Source: Dyadobacter arcticus (lineage in GTDB: Bacteria; Bacteroidota; Bacteroidia; Cytophagales; Spirosomataceae). Taken from it: a stretch of 64,000 bases of DNA. Made by a program: the position numbers and the translations under genes. The notes below the pieces were generated by a model. It did not search any database. It had not been told where the DNA came from and worked only from the letters and a program-made list of their open reading frames with translations. Within the stretch, counting starts at the first letter, position 1, and the number at the start of each line of letters is the position of its first letter. Shown piece by piece: positions 45,651-55,270 of the stretch. The stretch covers positions 806,001-870,000 of the forward strand of contig NZ_JAASQJ010000002.1 in NCBI RefSeq assembly GCF_011762185.1, in the 5' to 3' direction.

Positions 45651-46673
45651 TCACAAATCGATTTCCATTTCAATATCCGCTCGCTTGAAATTGGTTTTTG
45701 ACAGGGGGACTTCCACAAAACCTAGCTTCCGGTATAAGTTAATTCCGGCTGCCGAACCTTTTCGGTTAGAATTCAGCATTACCTTCTTCATTCCCATTGC
45801 ACGGGCTTTTTCCAAAGTGGCGGTACCAAGCAAATCTCCAATCTTTTTCCCGCGCATTGATTTTGAAACACACATTTTACTCAATTCCACAACTCCCGGT
45901 CCAACGAGTTTCAATGCGCAGGTACCCACAGGTTCATCATAGAACATGGCGATCAGGATAGCCCCACCGTCTTTCAAATAATAACCTCCCGGGTCGGATA
46001 ATGTCTTTTGGTCTTCCGGCTCAACTTCGTAAATTTCTGATATCCAGGCATAGTTTAGGTCGTAAAAAGCTTGCGCGAGTTCAGGCCTGTAGTCAATAAT
46101 GGTAATTGCGGAATCCGTTTGGCTTTGCGTCAGGCTTTGGTAGCGGTCAAAAAAGCCTTCCTTTTTCAATTGGTATTCTGTTTCGTCCATAGCTAATAAG
46201 AGGTTATTTGCATTGTTGGTAATTTGTTCGGCTACACTTTTCATTTTCTCCCAAACCGGCTGCATTTGCAGCACCATCTTTGAGGCTTTTCCTGTCAGGC
46301 GCACCATTCTTTTGCGCTCGTCCTTTTTGTCTTTGAAAGACTCCACCAGACCTTCCCGTTCCAGTTCTTTTAACAAGCTGATTGTCGAAGGATGAGCATA
46401 TCCGATTTCTTCTGATAACTCTAAAATGCTAAGTGAAGATTTGACATGCAGAGCATAAATGACAGGAAACCATTTCGGTTCAAATTCAATGTTATTGGCT
46501 TTGTAGATCTGAATTCCTTCTCTCCTAAACTGGTCGCTCAGCCGTTGCAGCCTCGTTGAAATAGCCAGTCCGCCAATCTCATTAAAGATATTCATGTCAT
46601 GCAATAATTTAAGTTCAAATATACGTAGACGACTACTTAAAGAGCAAATAGTTTGCATAAATTGATCATCCAT
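45651..46673 (-). CDS. MarR-type HTH regulator fused to GNAT acetyltransferase
   Basis: A 340-residue fusion. Residues about 25-150 are a MarR winged helix (SLSILELSEEIGYAHPSTISLLKELEREGLVES, then KDERKRMVRLT wing). Residues about 185-335 are a GNAT domain with the acyl-CoA loop MCVSKSMRGKKIGDLLGTATLEKA and NLYRKLGFVEVPL. Such bifunctional proteins are known in bacteria, but targets are generally undefined. It lies 11 bases after lpxB and may be co-transcribed with queD and lpxB. The ATG at 46673 is used. Confidence 0.9.
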   Translation of the reverse strand: MDDQFMQTICSLSSRLRIFELKLLHDMNIFNEIGGLAISTRLQRLSDQFRREGIQIYKANNIEFEPKWFPVIYALHVKSSLSILELSEEIGYAHPSTISLLKELEREGLVESFKDKKDERKRMVRLTGKASKMVLQMQPVWEKMKSVAEQITNNANNLLLAMDETEYQLKKEGFFDRYQSLTQSQTDSAITIIDYRPELAQAFYDLNYAWISEIYEVEPEDQKTLSDPGGYYLKDGGAILIAMFYDEPVGTCALKLVGPGVVELSKMCVSKSMRGKKIGDLLGTATLEKARAMGMKKVMLNSNRKGSAAGINLYRKLGFVEVPLSKTNFKRADIEMEIDL

Positions 46674-46684
46674 CTGACTAAAAG

Positions 46685-47794
46685 CTATTTAATGTAATTT
46701 ACGATCAGATTTCCCGCATGTTCAGATGCGCCCGGGCCACCTACAAGCTTTTGCAATGAGGCATATTGACTGAGCTGCCGTTCGCGTTTTGCCCCGCCCG
46801 GTAAAATACTCCTGAGTTCTTCGACAATCAGCTTTTCATTCAGATTATCCTGAATCAATTCTCTGACACCCTCTTCGACCAAAATCAGGTTTACCAATGA
46901 TATAAACGGGACGCGGATAAGACGTTTGGCAACCGCATATGACAATCCGCTGGTTTTGTAGCAAACCACTTCCGGAACCGAAAACAGGGCTGTTTCCAAA
47001 GTGGCGGTACCCGATGTAACCAAGGCAGCTTGCGACACAGAAAGCAGGTCATAAGTACTTTCGTAAACAATGCTTGCTTTTTGAGATTCCCTATAACCTT
47101 CGTAAAGCGAAGCCGGAAGGTTATGAACGCCCGCAATGACAAACTGATGATCGGGAAAGTGCGGCTGGGCAGACAACATTAAATCGAGCATACCTATGAT
47201 CTCCTGTCTGCGACTTCCCGGCAGCAAAGCAATAATGGGCTTTTTCTCGTCAATTTTATTTTTTGTTTTAAAATCAGGATCGGCTTTGAACGAAGCAATG
47301 GCATCCATCAATGGATTGCCGACGTAGTCAACTTTGTAATCGAATTTTTTATAGAAGTCAACTTCAAAAGGAAAGATCACAAACATGTGATCTACATTTT
47401 TCTTGATCTTCCAAGCGCGTTTCTGGTTCCAGGCCCAGACTTTTGGGGAAATGTAGTAGAAGACTTTAAGACCTTTGGATTTAGCAAAAGCAGCAATGCG
47501 TAAATTGAAACCCGGATAATCGATCAGGATCAGCGCATCGGGTTGATATCCAATAATATCTGACTTGCATTTTTTGAGAAGTCCGAAGATTTTATGCAGG
47601 TTCAGCGCCACTTCCAGGAAACCCATGAAGGCGGTATCCTTGTAATGTGTAACCAAATCCAATCCCTCGGCAGCCATCATATCGCCGCCCCAGCCCCGGA
47701 AAGTGGCTTCCGGATCATTTTCCCTGATGCCCTTGATCAAATTGGAGCCATGCAGGTCTCCCGAACGTTCGCCGGCGATGAGGTAGTATTTCAT
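46685..47794 (-). CDS. lpxB: lipid-A-disaccharide synthase
   Basis: A 369-residue GT19 glycosyltransferase condensing UDP-2,3-diacylglucosamine with lipid X to lipid A disaccharide at the inner-membrane face. Diagnostic segments: YYLIAGERSGDLHGSNLI at the N-terminus, FRGWGGDMMAAEGL, LIDYPGFNLRIA, YYISPKVWAWNQKR, FPFEVDFYKKF, YVGNPLMDAI, LLPGSRRQEI near 200 and SGTATLETALFSVPEVVCYKTSGLSY near 270. Full length for the family. It starts 43 bases after queD. The neighbouring divergent heptose epimerase is also an LPS gene. Confidence 0.96.
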   Translation of the reverse strand: MKYYLIAGERSGDLHGSNLIKGIRENDPEATFRGWGGDMMAAEGLDLVTHYKDTAFMGFLEVALNLHKIFGLLKKCKSDIIGYQPDALILIDYPGFNLRIAAFAKSKGLKVFYYISPKVWAWNQKRAWKIKKNVDHMFVIFPFEVDFYKKFDYKVDYVGNPLMDAIASFKADPDFKTKNKIDEKKPIIALLPGSRRQEIIGMLDLMLSAQPHFPDHQFVIAGVHNLPASLYEGYRESQKASIVYESTYDLLSVSQAALVTSGTATLETALFSVPEVVCYKTSGLSYAVAKRLIRVPFISLVNLILVEEGVRELIQDNLNEKLIVEELRSILPGGAKRERQLSQYASLQKLVGGPGASEHAGNLIVNYIK

Positions 47795-47837
47795 GTTTGA
47801 GCTTTAGCTGTTAGCGTTTAGCTATTAGTTTTTTTTG

Positions 47838-48257
47838 TTATTCTCCGTAGTATTCGACGAAGTTTTTGGGGGTTTCGATGAGTTTGATGTAGTGCAGTTG
47901 GGCGTGGGAGGCTTCTGCGGTGATGGCGGGCGCTAGTATATTCCATATTTCCATGACGAAAATTTCGCAAGACGCCATTTTATCTTTCATAAAGTCAACA
48001 TCGAGGTTCAGGTTCTTGTGGTCCACTTTATCGATAATTTTTTCCTTAACAATATCTCCCAAAACTTTCAGGTCAATTACAAAGCCAGTATCCGGATTTG
48101 GTATGCCTTTTACGGTAACAATCAGCTCAAAGTTGTGTCCATGCCAGTTATGATTAGCACACGGCCCAAATACTTCCTGATTTTTCTCCTCCGACCACGC
48201 CGGATTAAAAAGCCGGTGCGCCGCATTGAAATGCTCTTTTCTTGTTACGTAAATCAT
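47838..48257 (-). CDS. queD: 6-carboxytetrahydropterin synthase-type protein
   Basis: A 139-residue PTPS-family enzyme starting at ATG 48257 (MIYVTRKEHFNAAHRL); the longer frame to 48359 would run through the divergent promoter region. Zinc His residues are His15 in FNAAHRL and the pair in NHNWHGHNFEL (CANHNWHGHN); the catalytic Cys is in EVFGPCANHN and the acidic end DHKNLNLDV is present. It converts dihydroneopterin triphosphate to 6-carboxytetrahydropterin for queuosine synthesis, though 6-pyruvoyl activity cannot be excluded. It is first gene of the queD-lpxB-MarR/GNAT run. Confidence 0.9.
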   Translation of the reverse strand: MIYVTRKEHFNAAHRLFNPAWSEEKNQEVFGPCANHNWHGHNFELIVTVKGIPNPDTGFVIDLKVLGDIVKEKIIDKVDHKNLNLDVDFMKDKMASCEIFVMEIWNILAPAITAEASHAQLHYIKLIETPKNFVEYYGE

Positions 48258-48289
48258 AAAAAACTTATCCTCACTTAATAAATAGGGTA

Positions 48290-48297
48290 CAAAATTA
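48290..48297 (-). promoter_or_regulatory. candidate -7 element (TAATTTTG, minus strand) for queD-lpxB
   Basis: The plus strand reads CAAAATTA; it lies 32 bases upstream of ATG 48257 and supports the shorter queD start. Confidence 0.45.
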
Positions 48298-48310
48298 CAG
48301 CTTGTATCCG

Positions 48311-48318
48311 TAGTTTTG
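48311..48318 (+). promoter_or_regulatory. candidate -7 element (TAGTTTTG) for rfaD
   Basis: Exact TAnnTTTG match, 52 bases before the ATG at 48371; back to back with the queD element. Confidence 0.45.
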
Positions 48319-48370
48319 CAGATTAACAAGGGTACATCGGAAAAAATCCCATTAACCATACATTCTCACC

Positions 48371-49336
48371 ATGATTATCGTAACAGGTGCTGCCGGATTC
48401 ATTGGTAGCGGATTGATCAGCCGCCTCAATCAGGATGGTTTTAAAAGCATTATCGCAGTCGATGATTTTTCAAAAATTGAAAAAGCTGAAAACCTGGAAG
48501 GAAAAATTATAAAGGAAAAAGTTGAGCGGATTGCGCTTTTTGAGTGGTTGGACGCGAATTATCGTGATGTTGAATTCATTTTTCACATTGGCGCACGTAC
48601 AGATACAACCGAATTTGACAAAGAAATTTTTGATGAATTGAATGTCAATTATTCCAAATCGATCTGGGAAAAATGCGTCGCTTATCAGATACCGCTGGTT
48701 TACGCCTCATCTGCCGCCACATATGGGCTCGGGGAAAACGGATATGACGACAATGAATCAACCCTCTCAAGCCTGAAACCGCTAAACCCATACGGCGATT
48801 CTAAAAATGAGTTTGATATTTGGGCATTGGAACAGGGGGAAAAACCATTTTTCTGGGCAGGCCTTAAATTTTTTAATGTCTACGGCCCAAATGAATATCA
48901 CAAAGGAAGAATGGCGTCCGTGATTTTCCACGCCTATAACCAGATCAAATCGACTGAAAAAATGAAGCTTTTCCGTTCACATCATCCTGATTTCAAGGAT
49001 GGTGAACAAATGCGGGATTTCATTTATGTGAAGGATTTGATTGATGTATGCATTTTCTTCATGCATCATCGTCAAAATTCCGGCATTTACAATCTGGGAA
49101 GCGGCCAGGCGAGAACTTTTAAGGACCTGGTTACGAATACTTTCAAAGCAATGGCCAAAACCCCGGACATCTCGTATATAGACACACCGGAAGATATCCG
49201 CGATAAGTACCAATATTTTACCGAGGCCAATATGAGTAAGCTCAGATCCATTGGATTTACGCGGCCATTTACTTCGCTGGAAGATGGGGTAAGTGATTAT
49301 GTGAAAAACTATCTTTCCTCGGGGAGTTACCTCTAA
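48371..49336 (+). CDS. rfaD: ADP-glyceromanno-heptose 6-epimerase
   Basis: A 321-residue extended SDR enzyme that makes the L-glycero-D-manno-heptose nucleotide for LPS core. Visible: IIVTGAAGFIGSGLISRL at the N-terminus, HIGARTDTTEFD near 75, Tyr-x3-Lys position in NPYGDSKNEFD near 139, KFFNVYGPNEYHKGRMAS near 167 and MRDFIYVKDLIDV near 215. The HIGARTDTTE and FNVYGPNEYHKG segments separate HldD from generic epimerases. Single gene unit with its own divergent promoter, opposite the lpxB operon. Confidence 0.95.
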   Translation: MIIVTGAAGFIGSGLISRLNQDGFKSIIAVDDFSKIEKAENLEGKIIKEKVERIALFEWLDANYRDVEFIFHIGARTDTTEFDKEIFDELNVNYSKSIWEKCVAYQIPLVYASSAATYGLGENGYDDNESTLSSLKPLNPYGDSKNEFDIWALEQGEKPFFWAGLKFFNVYGPNEYHKGRMASVIFHAYNQIKSTEKMKLFRSHHPDFKDGEQMRDFIYVKDLIDVCIFFMHHRQNSGIYNLGSGQARTFKDLVTNTFKAMAKTPDISYIDTPEDIRDKYQYFTEANMSKLRSIGFTRPFTSLEDGVSDYVKNYLSSGSYL

Positions 49337-49406
49337 TGCTTTTGACACCTGTTAAGTCGCCAATTTTCCGTATTTTTAAATCCCGGTTAAACTCAATCCC
49401 ATTTCT

Positions 49407-49433
49407 CTGTGTTACTATTTTAACATAACACAG
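49407..49433. promoter_or_regulatory. inverted repeat in the sufB leader
   Basis: Arms CTGTGTTA and TAACACAG separated by 11 bases, 18 bases before the sufB ATG. It could be an operator or a leader hairpin; the regulator is not identified. Confidence 0.45.
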
Positions 49434-49450
49434 TGTGATCATTACAGACT

Positions 49451-50896
49451 ATGAGCAAAGAAGAAGAATTGTTAGAGGAAATCACCAGTTCGGAATACAA
49501 ATACGGCTTTGTAACTGATATTGAGGCAGATGAAGCTCCTATGGGGTTGAATGATGATATTGTCAGGTTTATATCAGCCAAAAAAAATGAACCAGAATGG
49601 ATGCTGGCCTGGCGTCTGAAAGCTTACCACTATTGGCTTACGCTGACTGAACCGAAGTGGCCCAACGTACATTACCCAAAAATTGACTTTCAAGCGTTAA
49701 AATACTATTCTGCTCCAAAAAAGAAGAAGGTAGTGGAGAGTATTGAAGACATTGACCCTGAATTGCGCAATACTTTTGAAAGACTGGGTATTTCCCTGAA
49801 TGAGCAAAAGAGGATTTCAGGGATTGCTGTTGATGCGGTGATGGATTCGGAATCCGTGTTCACCACTTTTAAAGGTACGCTGAAAGAGAAGGGCATTATT
49901 TTCTGCGCAATCAGTGAAGCAATCCGTGAACATCCGGAGCTCGTCAAGAAATATCTGGGATCGGTAGTTCCACCACGAGACAACTTCTATGCAGCATTGA
50001 ATTCTGCCGTATTTTCTGATGGTTCTTTTGTTTACATTCCAAAAGGTGTTCGCTGCCCGATGGAGCTCTCAACTTATTTTCGTATTAATGCTGCGGGAAC
50101 CGGCCAGTTTGAACGGACTCTTATCATTGCCGACCAGGACAGTCACGTGAGTTATTTGGAAGGGTGTACAGCCCCAATGCGCGATGAAAATCAGTTGCAC
50201 GCGGCAGTGGTAGAGATTTTCGCACATGAGAATGCTAATGTAAAATATTCCACCGTTCAGAACTGGTATCCAGGTGACAAAGAAGGAAAGGGCGGGATTT
50301 ATAATTTCGTGACCAAACGTGGGCTTTGCGACGGAGCAGGTTCTAAAATATCATGGACACAGGTTGAAACCGGCTCGGCAATAACCTGGAAATATCCTTC
50401 TGTAATTTTAAAAGGTGATAATTCAATTGGAGAATTTTATTCCGTTGCTGTAACGAATAACATGCAGCAGGCCGATACAGGAACTAAAATGATCCATATT
50501 GGCAAAAACACCAAAAGCCGCATCGTTTCCAAAGGAATCTCGGCAGGTAAAAGCCAAAATTCTTATCGCGGATTGGTACAAGTCTTTAAAAAAGCTGAAA
50601 AAGCACGTAATTTTTCCCAATGCGATTCCCTGTTACTGGGCGATAAATGCGGAGCTCACACTTTTCCATACATTGAAGTAAGTAATCCTTCTGCAACTGT
50701 TGAGCATGAAGCTACAACTTCAAAAATTGGGGAAGACATCCTTTTCTATTGCAATCAGCGCGGTATCCCGACCGAACAGGCAGTTGCTCTTATTGTAAAT
50801 GGTTATGCGAAAGAAGTGCTGAACCAGTTGCCAATGGAATTTGCTGTTGAAGCCCAGAAACTGCTGGAAATCAGCCTGGAAGGAAGCGTTGGATAA
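49451..50896 (+). CDS. sufB: Fe-S cluster assembly protein SufB
   Basis: A 481-residue scaffold component of the SUF system, acting with SufC and SufD in the cytosol. Features: [21 protein letters not shown] near 115, [34 protein letters not shown] region near 175, [12 protein letters not shown] near 238, and the C-terminal [19 protein letters not shown] with the conserved Cys near 400. Full family length. No sufC, sufD or sufS follows inside the window: a terminator comes 36 bases after the stop and the next gene is an antiporter, so sufB appears monocistronic here and the rest of the system must be elsewhere. Confidence 0.96.
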   Translation: MSKEEELLEEITSSEYKYGFVTDIEADEAPMGLNDDIVRFISAKKNEPEWMLAWRLKAYHYWLTLTEPKWPNVHYPKIDFQALKYYSAPKKKKVVESIEDIDPELRNTFERLGISLNEQKRISGIAVDAVMDSESVFTTFKGTLKEKGIIFCAISEAIREHPELVKKYLGSVVPPRDNFYAALNSAVFSDGSFVYIPKGVRCPMELSTYFRINAAGTGQFERTLIIADQDSHVSYLEGCTAPMRDENQLHAAVVEIFAHENANVKYSTVQNWYPGDKEGKGGIYNFVTKRGLCDGAGSKISWTQVETGSAITWKYPSVILKGDNSIGEFYSVAVTNNMQQADTGTKMIHIGKNTKSRIVSKGISAGKSQNSYRGLVQVFKKAEKARNFSQCDSLLLGDKCGAHTFPYIEVSNPSATVEHEATTSKIGEDILFYCNQRGIPTEQAVALIVNGYAKEVLNQLPMEFAVEAQKLLEISLEGSVG

Positions 50897-50931
50897 TCCA
50901 TAAGATGTTCTTTTTAACAGTTTTATATCAT

Positions 50932-50959
50932 AAAAGCCTTTGACTAGTCAAAGGCTTTT
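50932..50959 (+). terminator. rho-independent terminator after sufB
   Basis: A perfect 28-bp palindrome whose half is AAAAGCCTTTGACT, ending in a run of T, 36 bases after the sufB stop. Confidence 0.88.
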
Positions 50960-50992
50960 TGTATTTTATTGATCGATCAACGATGACCCTTC

Positions 50993-53263
50993 ATGACGCA
51001 CGTTCCGCAATTAATTGTTGACCTCTCTTTAATCCTCACAATGGCGGGTATTATTACCCTCATTTTCAAGAAATTGAAACAACCCATTGTGCTCGGTTAC
51101 ATTCTGGCCGGATTACTTGTCGGACCTAACTTTCACCTGTTCCCTACCATCACAGATATTAAAACGATTGAAATCTGGGCTGAGATTGGGGTGATCTTTC
51201 TGCTATTTAATCTTGGTTTAGAATTTAGTTTCAAAAAATTGGTCAAAGTTGGCAATACGGCTGCCATTACGGGGCTTTTTGAAGTGTTTTTAATGTTGAT
51301 CACCGGCTTCATAACCGGCCAGTTACTGGGTTGGAGTAAAATAGATAGCCTTTTCCTGGGCGGTATCATCTCAATCTCATCTACTACAATCATTTTTCGG
51401 GCTTTTGAGGAGCTGGGTATCAAAACACAAAAATTTACGCGAGTTGTATTGGGGATTCTGGTCATCGAGGATCTGACAGCTGTGCTACTGATGGTTTTAT
51501 TGTCGACCCTTTCGATCAGCCGGCAATTTGCGGGTTATGAATTGTTACAATCCATTGCAAAATTGTTTTTCTTCCTGACTATCTGGTTCTTAGGTGGCAT
51601 TTCCGTTTTCCCGACACTGCTGCGACGTTACCGGAAACTTATGAATGATGAAAGTGTTCTCATCACTTCAGTTGCCCTATGTTTCGGAATGGTCTTCCTG
51701 GTAACCAAAGCTGGCTTTTCAGCAGCATTGGGTGCATTTATCATGGGTTCTATTCTTGCGGAAACCACACATGCTGAGAAGATTGAACATTTATTAAAGC
51801 CATTGAAAGACTTGTTTGGAGCGGTATTCTTCATTTCCGTTGGAATGCTGATCAATCCGAGCTTGCTTCTTCAATATGCCGTCCCAACCGCCATCCTTGT
51901 ATTTGTTGTGATTGTAGGAAAAACCATGTTTGTAACATTGGGTGCGGTTATTTCCGGGCAGCCGTTGAAAAAAGCGATGCAATCGGGCATGAGCTTGTCG
52001 CAGATTGGCGAGTTTTCTTTCATTATTGCGACCCTGGGACTTACCCTCAAGGTGACCAGCGACTTCCTTTATCCAATTGCCGTGGGTGTTTCCGTAATCA
52101 CCACATTCACAACACCTTATATGATGAGGGCGTCAGAACCTTTTTATAATTGGCTTGAAAAGCGGTTACCTGAAAAGTGGCGGCTGTATCTTAACCGATA
52201 TAGCACCAGCACCACGAACATCTCGCAAACAACACATTGGAATGAAATCCTGAAATCCTATGCACAAACGGTGGTATTGAACTCCGTGGTTGTAATCGGA
52301 GTAATCCTGGCTGCTTCCCGTCAGCTTGCTGATGCGCTGCATACCCGCATTCCCGAGACGTTTATTACCAATTCCGTCTTATTTGGCATCACTTTTCTGC
52401 TCATTTCACCTTTTCTCTGGGCTCTGGTTTTCAAACGATCCAATCGCAAAGCATATTCCGCGATTTGGCTTAGCAGAAAATACAGCCGTGGACCACTGCT
52501 GCTTTTGGAGTTATCCAGAGTGTTGATTGCCATTATTCTGACCGGCTTTTTATTAAATTCATTTTTCGCAACGCCAACTGCACTTAGCGTTGCTGCCTGT
52601 ATCATGATTTTTGGTTTTGCAATATTTTACAGAAGACTGCAATTGTTTTACAGTAAGATAGAGTACCGCTTTTTGCAAAATCTTAATGCACGGCAATTGG
52701 AAGGAAGTGGTAAATCAAAAAAGATATTACTCCCGTGGGACGCTCATTTTGCATTTCTTGAAGTAAGTGCCGATTCTCATTTGATTGGTAAAACCTTACA
52801 GGAACTGAAAATAAGAGAGCGTTTTGGCATTAACGTCGTATTAATTGAAAGAGGCAGCAAGACCATTCATTTACCCCGCCCGACCGAGCTGCTATATCCC
52901 TGCGACCGAATAGAAGTAATCGGCACTGACGACCAATTGGATGTTTTTCGCGGACATGTGGAAATCAGTACCAATGGAGACGCATACATAGCGCATGAAG
53001 ACAGCATTGTCCTCGAACGCATTGAGGTTAGGAATGAATATAACATTCGCGGAAAGACCATCAGGAACAGTCAGATTCGCGAGAGAACGCATGGGATGAT
53101 TGTTGGTTTGGAGCGCAATGGAGAACGTATTCTCAATCCGGATTCTTCGATGATCATCGAAAACCAGGATGTGCTTTGGATTGCGGGAGATAGAGATTTG
53201 ATTAAAGAATTTGTTAGCAATAAAACCGCTGAGAGTAGCGAAGGAGTACCTTCGATGTCTTAA
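50993..53263 (+). CDS. Kef-type cation:proton antiporter with two C-terminal TrkA-C domains
   Basis: A 756-residue CPA2-family inner-membrane antiporter. Residues 1-380 form the Na+/H+ exchanger fold with about 12 helices (QPIVLGYILAGLLVGPNF, LLFNLGLEFSFKKL, VLGILVIEDLTAVLLM with the ion-binding Asp near 164, GAFIMGSILAET). A second membrane block lies at about 415-560. The C-terminus holds two RCK_C/TrkA-C modules (about 580-660 and 665-745). No TrkA-N Rossmann domain with GxGxxG is visible, so nucleotide gating as in KefB/C looks absent. Its last four bases overlap the convergent desulfhydrase gene. Confidence 0.9.
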   Translation: MTHVPQLIVDLSLILTMAGIITLIFKKLKQPIVLGYILAGLLVGPNFHLFPTITDIKTIEIWAEIGVIFLLFNLGLEFSFKKLVKVGNTAAITGLFEVFLMLITGFITGQLLGWSKIDSLFLGGIISISSTTIIFRAFEELGIKTQKFTRVVLGILVIEDLTAVLLMVLLSTLSISRQFAGYELLQSIAKLFFFLTIWFLGGISVFPTLLRRYRKLMNDESVLITSVALCFGMVFLVTKAGFSAALGAFIMGSILAETTHAEKIEHLLKPLKDLFGAVFFISVGMLINPSLLLQYAVPTAILVFVVIVGKTMFVTLGAVISGQPLKKAMQSGMSLSQIGEFSFIIATLGLTLKVTSDFLYPIAVGVSVITTFTTPYMMRASEPFYNWLEKRLPEKWRLYLNRYSTSTTNISQTTHWNEILKSYAQTVVLNSVVVIGVILAASRQLADALHTRIPETFITNSVLFGITFLLISPFLWALVFKRSNRKAYSAIWLSRKYSRGPLLLLELSRVLIAIILTGFLLNSFFATPTALSVAACIMIFGFAIFYRRLQLFYSKIEYRFLQNLNARQLEGSGKSKKILLPWDAHFAFLEVSADSHLIGKTLQELKIRERFGINVVLIERGSKTIHLPRPTELLYPCDRIEVIGTDDQLDVFRGHVEISTNGDAYIAHEDSIVLERIEVRNEYNIRGKTIRNSQIRERTHGMIVGLERNGERILNPDSSMIIENQDVLWIAGDRDLIKEFVSNKTAESSEGVPSMS

Positions 53264-54150
53264 ATCAACCCTTGTAAACCTCCGGTATGTACCGCAACAA
53301 TGGTGGTATTTTTGAGGAAATAACCCTTTTGGATCAGATCAAAAAGACCGTAAAACATTTTTGCTGTATAGACCTGCTCTAATTGGATATCAAAATCGCT
53401 GTTGAAACGGTTTATAAAATCCATTAATTCAGAATTCCACTTTGCATATCCGCCAAAATGGTACTCTGTGAATAATGTCAACCGGCCTTTTTCTTTCTGG
53501 TGGATGAGCAGATCATGGATATCTTCTTCCAAAAACTCCCCGCCTTTCAATGCAGAAAAAGCCAGTACATCGGAGCCGGCAGACATTATACCTGCGGCAG
53601 TACCACCAGTCCCGGCAGCAACAGCATAAAAATCGGGCTGACTTCCCAGCTGCTGACCTACTTCCTCCACCATTTCGCTCACGCCCTTCATGCCTGAACT
53701 TGATGTCCCGCCTTCTGGTATAATAAATGGATAGTTGAATTTTTGAACAAGCCCGTATAAGTAAGCAATAGAATTCCGGCTTTTATATTCCTCCCGCGAA
53801 ACAAAATGAAGCTGCATGTTCTGTTCCTTGCAGAATTTTAAGGTATCCGTTTCCTTGAATTCATATTCTTCTCCCCTGATAATGCCTATTGTTTCGAAAC
53901 CCATTGCTTTGCCCGCGGCGGACGTCGCATACAAGTGATTGGACTTAGCGCCTCCGAATGTCAAAATCGCTTTCTGGTTTGTTGCTCTGGCTTCGAGCAG
54001 GTTGTATTTTAATTTCCGCCATTTGTTTCCCGAAACGACTGGATGAATGAGATCATCCCTTTTGACATATAACCTGATCTTCGCCGCTCTCAGAATTTCA
54101 TTTGATATCTCTTGTAATGAAGTAGGAATCGAAGGGCCGAGTAAATCCAT
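53260..54150 (-). CDS. D-cysteine desulfhydrase / ACC-deaminase-like PLP enzyme
   Basis: A 296-residue fold-type II PLP enzyme. The PLP Lys is in VVSGNKWRKLKYNL near residue 42, with LTFGGAKSNHLYATSAAG near 66, and the phosphate-binding loop AAGTGGTAAGIMSAG near 183. Family members release sulfide, pyruvate and ammonia from D-cysteine or open 1-aminocyclopropane-1-carboxylate; the substrate is not decided by the motifs. The ATG at 54150 is preferred to the adjacent TTG at 54153. It is divergent from rluD and shares a very short intergenic region with it. Confidence 0.87.
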   Translation of the reverse strand: MDLLGPSIPTSLQEISNEILRAAKIRLYVKRDDLIHPVVSGNKWRKLKYNLLEARATNQKAILTFGGAKSNHLYATSAAGKAMGFETIGIIRGEEYEFKETDTLKFCKEQNMQLHFVSREEYKSRNSIAYLYGLVQKFNYPFIIPEGGTSSSGMKGVSEMVEEVGQQLGSQPDFYAVAAGTGGTAAGIMSAGSDVLAFSALKGGEFLEEDIHDLLIHQKEKGRLTLFTEYHFGGYAKWNSELMDFINRFNSDFDIQLEQVYTAKMFYGLFDLIQKGYFLKNTTIVAVHTGGLQGLI

Positions 54151-54159
54151 CAATTTTAA

Positions 54160-54167
54160 TAATTTTG
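54160..54167 (+). promoter_or_regulatory. candidate -7 element (TAATTTTG) for rluD
   Basis: Exact TAnnTTTG match 21 bases before ATG 54189. It covers the TTG at 54165, which argues against that codon as start. Confidence 0.45.
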
Positions 54168-54188
54168 TTGAGTATATCCAGAATTGAA

Positions 54189-55220
54189 ATGTCCGAAGAT
54201 TTCACCGAAATTGCGTCCGAAGAAGATGATTTATTTGAACATTACCGCATTGTCGCTGATAAAGGGCAAGGCCTGATCAGGCTTGACAAATACCTTAACT
54301 TGCACGTCGCTAATGCTTCCCGGACAAAAATACAAAACGGAATTGAGGCAGAAGCTGTAAAAGTCAATGGCTTTTCGTCAAAGGCCAGCTACAAAGTAAA
54401 ACCTTTTGACATTATCACGCTTTCGCTGCCCCAGCCTCCCCGTGATACCGAAATCAGTCCGGAGAACATTCCTTTAAACATTATTTACGAAGACAATGCC
54501 CTGCTCATTGTCAATAAACCCGTGGGAATGGTCGTACACCCTGCGTTTGGGAACTGGACCGGAACGCTGATTAATGCATTGGTTTATCATTTTCAACAGC
54601 TGCCTACCGGGAGAAATGGCGAAGGACGACCTGGGCTTGTCCACCGGATCGATAAGGACACTTCCGGTCTTCTTGTGATCGCAAAGACAGAATTTGCAAT
54701 GTCGTTTCTTGCCAAACAATTCTCCGACCACACCATTGAACGGACTTATCAGGCGCTCATATGGGGTGAACCAAAAGAAGCAAAAGGAACAATTACCGGC
54801 AATGTTGGGCGAAGCGCAAAAGACCGGCGTGTGATGGATGTATTTCCGGATGAAAGTCTGGGTAAATACGCTATCACGCATTACGAAGTGATCAAATCCA
54901 TGCGATATGTCTCACTCATCAGGTGTAACCTAGAAACAGGCCGCACGCACCAGATACGCGCACATATGAAGTATATTGGCCATCCTATTTTTAATGACAC
55001 GACCTATGGAGGAGATAAAATCCTGCGGAGCATTTCCAGCGGGCAGTATAAGGCAATGGTCGAATATTGTTTCAGCTTGTTACCCGGGCAGGCTTTGCAT
55101 GCAAAATCCCTGGGCTTTATTCACCCTACTACAAAGCAATGGATACAGTTTGATACGGACCTTCCAGAAAATTTTCAGGCCATTGTAGAAAAGTGGGAAA
55201 ACTATGTAAACTATCAGTAG
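54189..55220 (+). CDS. rluD: RluD-family 23S rRNA pseudouridine synthase
   Basis: A 343-residue pseudouridine synthase. An S4 RNA-binding domain lies at about 30-85 (RLDKYLNLHVANASRTKIQNGI, VKVNGFSSK). The catalytic domain has LLIVNKPVGMVVHP near 105, the active-site Asp in LVHRIDKDTSGLLVIAK near 150, and ETGRTHQIRAHMKYIGHPI near 250. It modifies 23S rRNA helix 69 uridines in the RluD type; RluA/C-type specificity cannot be excluded. The ATG at 54189 gives the expected acidic N-terminus. A GNAT gene follows 50 bases downstream. Confidence 0.93.
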   Translation: MSEDFTEIASEEDDLFEHYRIVADKGQGLIRLDKYLNLHVANASRTKIQNGIEAEAVKVNGFSSKASYKVKPFDIITLSLPQPPRDTEISPENIPLNIIYEDNALLIVNKPVGMVVHPAFGNWTGTLINALVYHFQQLPTGRNGEGRPGLVHRIDKDTSGLLVIAKTEFAMSFLAKQFSDHTIERTYQALIWGEPKEAKGTITGNVGRSAKDRRVMDVFPDESLGKYAITHYEVIKSMRYVSLIRCNLETGRTHQIRAHMKYIGHPIFNDTTYGGDKILRSISSGQYKAMVEYCFSLLPGQALHAKSLGFIHPTTKQWIQFDTDLPENFQAIVEKWENYVNYQ

Positions 55221-55270
55221 GAGTTAGTATATTTTCCTTAGATAGAGGTTTTAAAGATAAAATACTACAA

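Noticed and set aside
47795-47837. Imperfect direct repeats of TTAGCTGTTAGC type between queD and lpxB
   Set aside because: Only short degenerate copies; no clear arms or terminator function could be supported.
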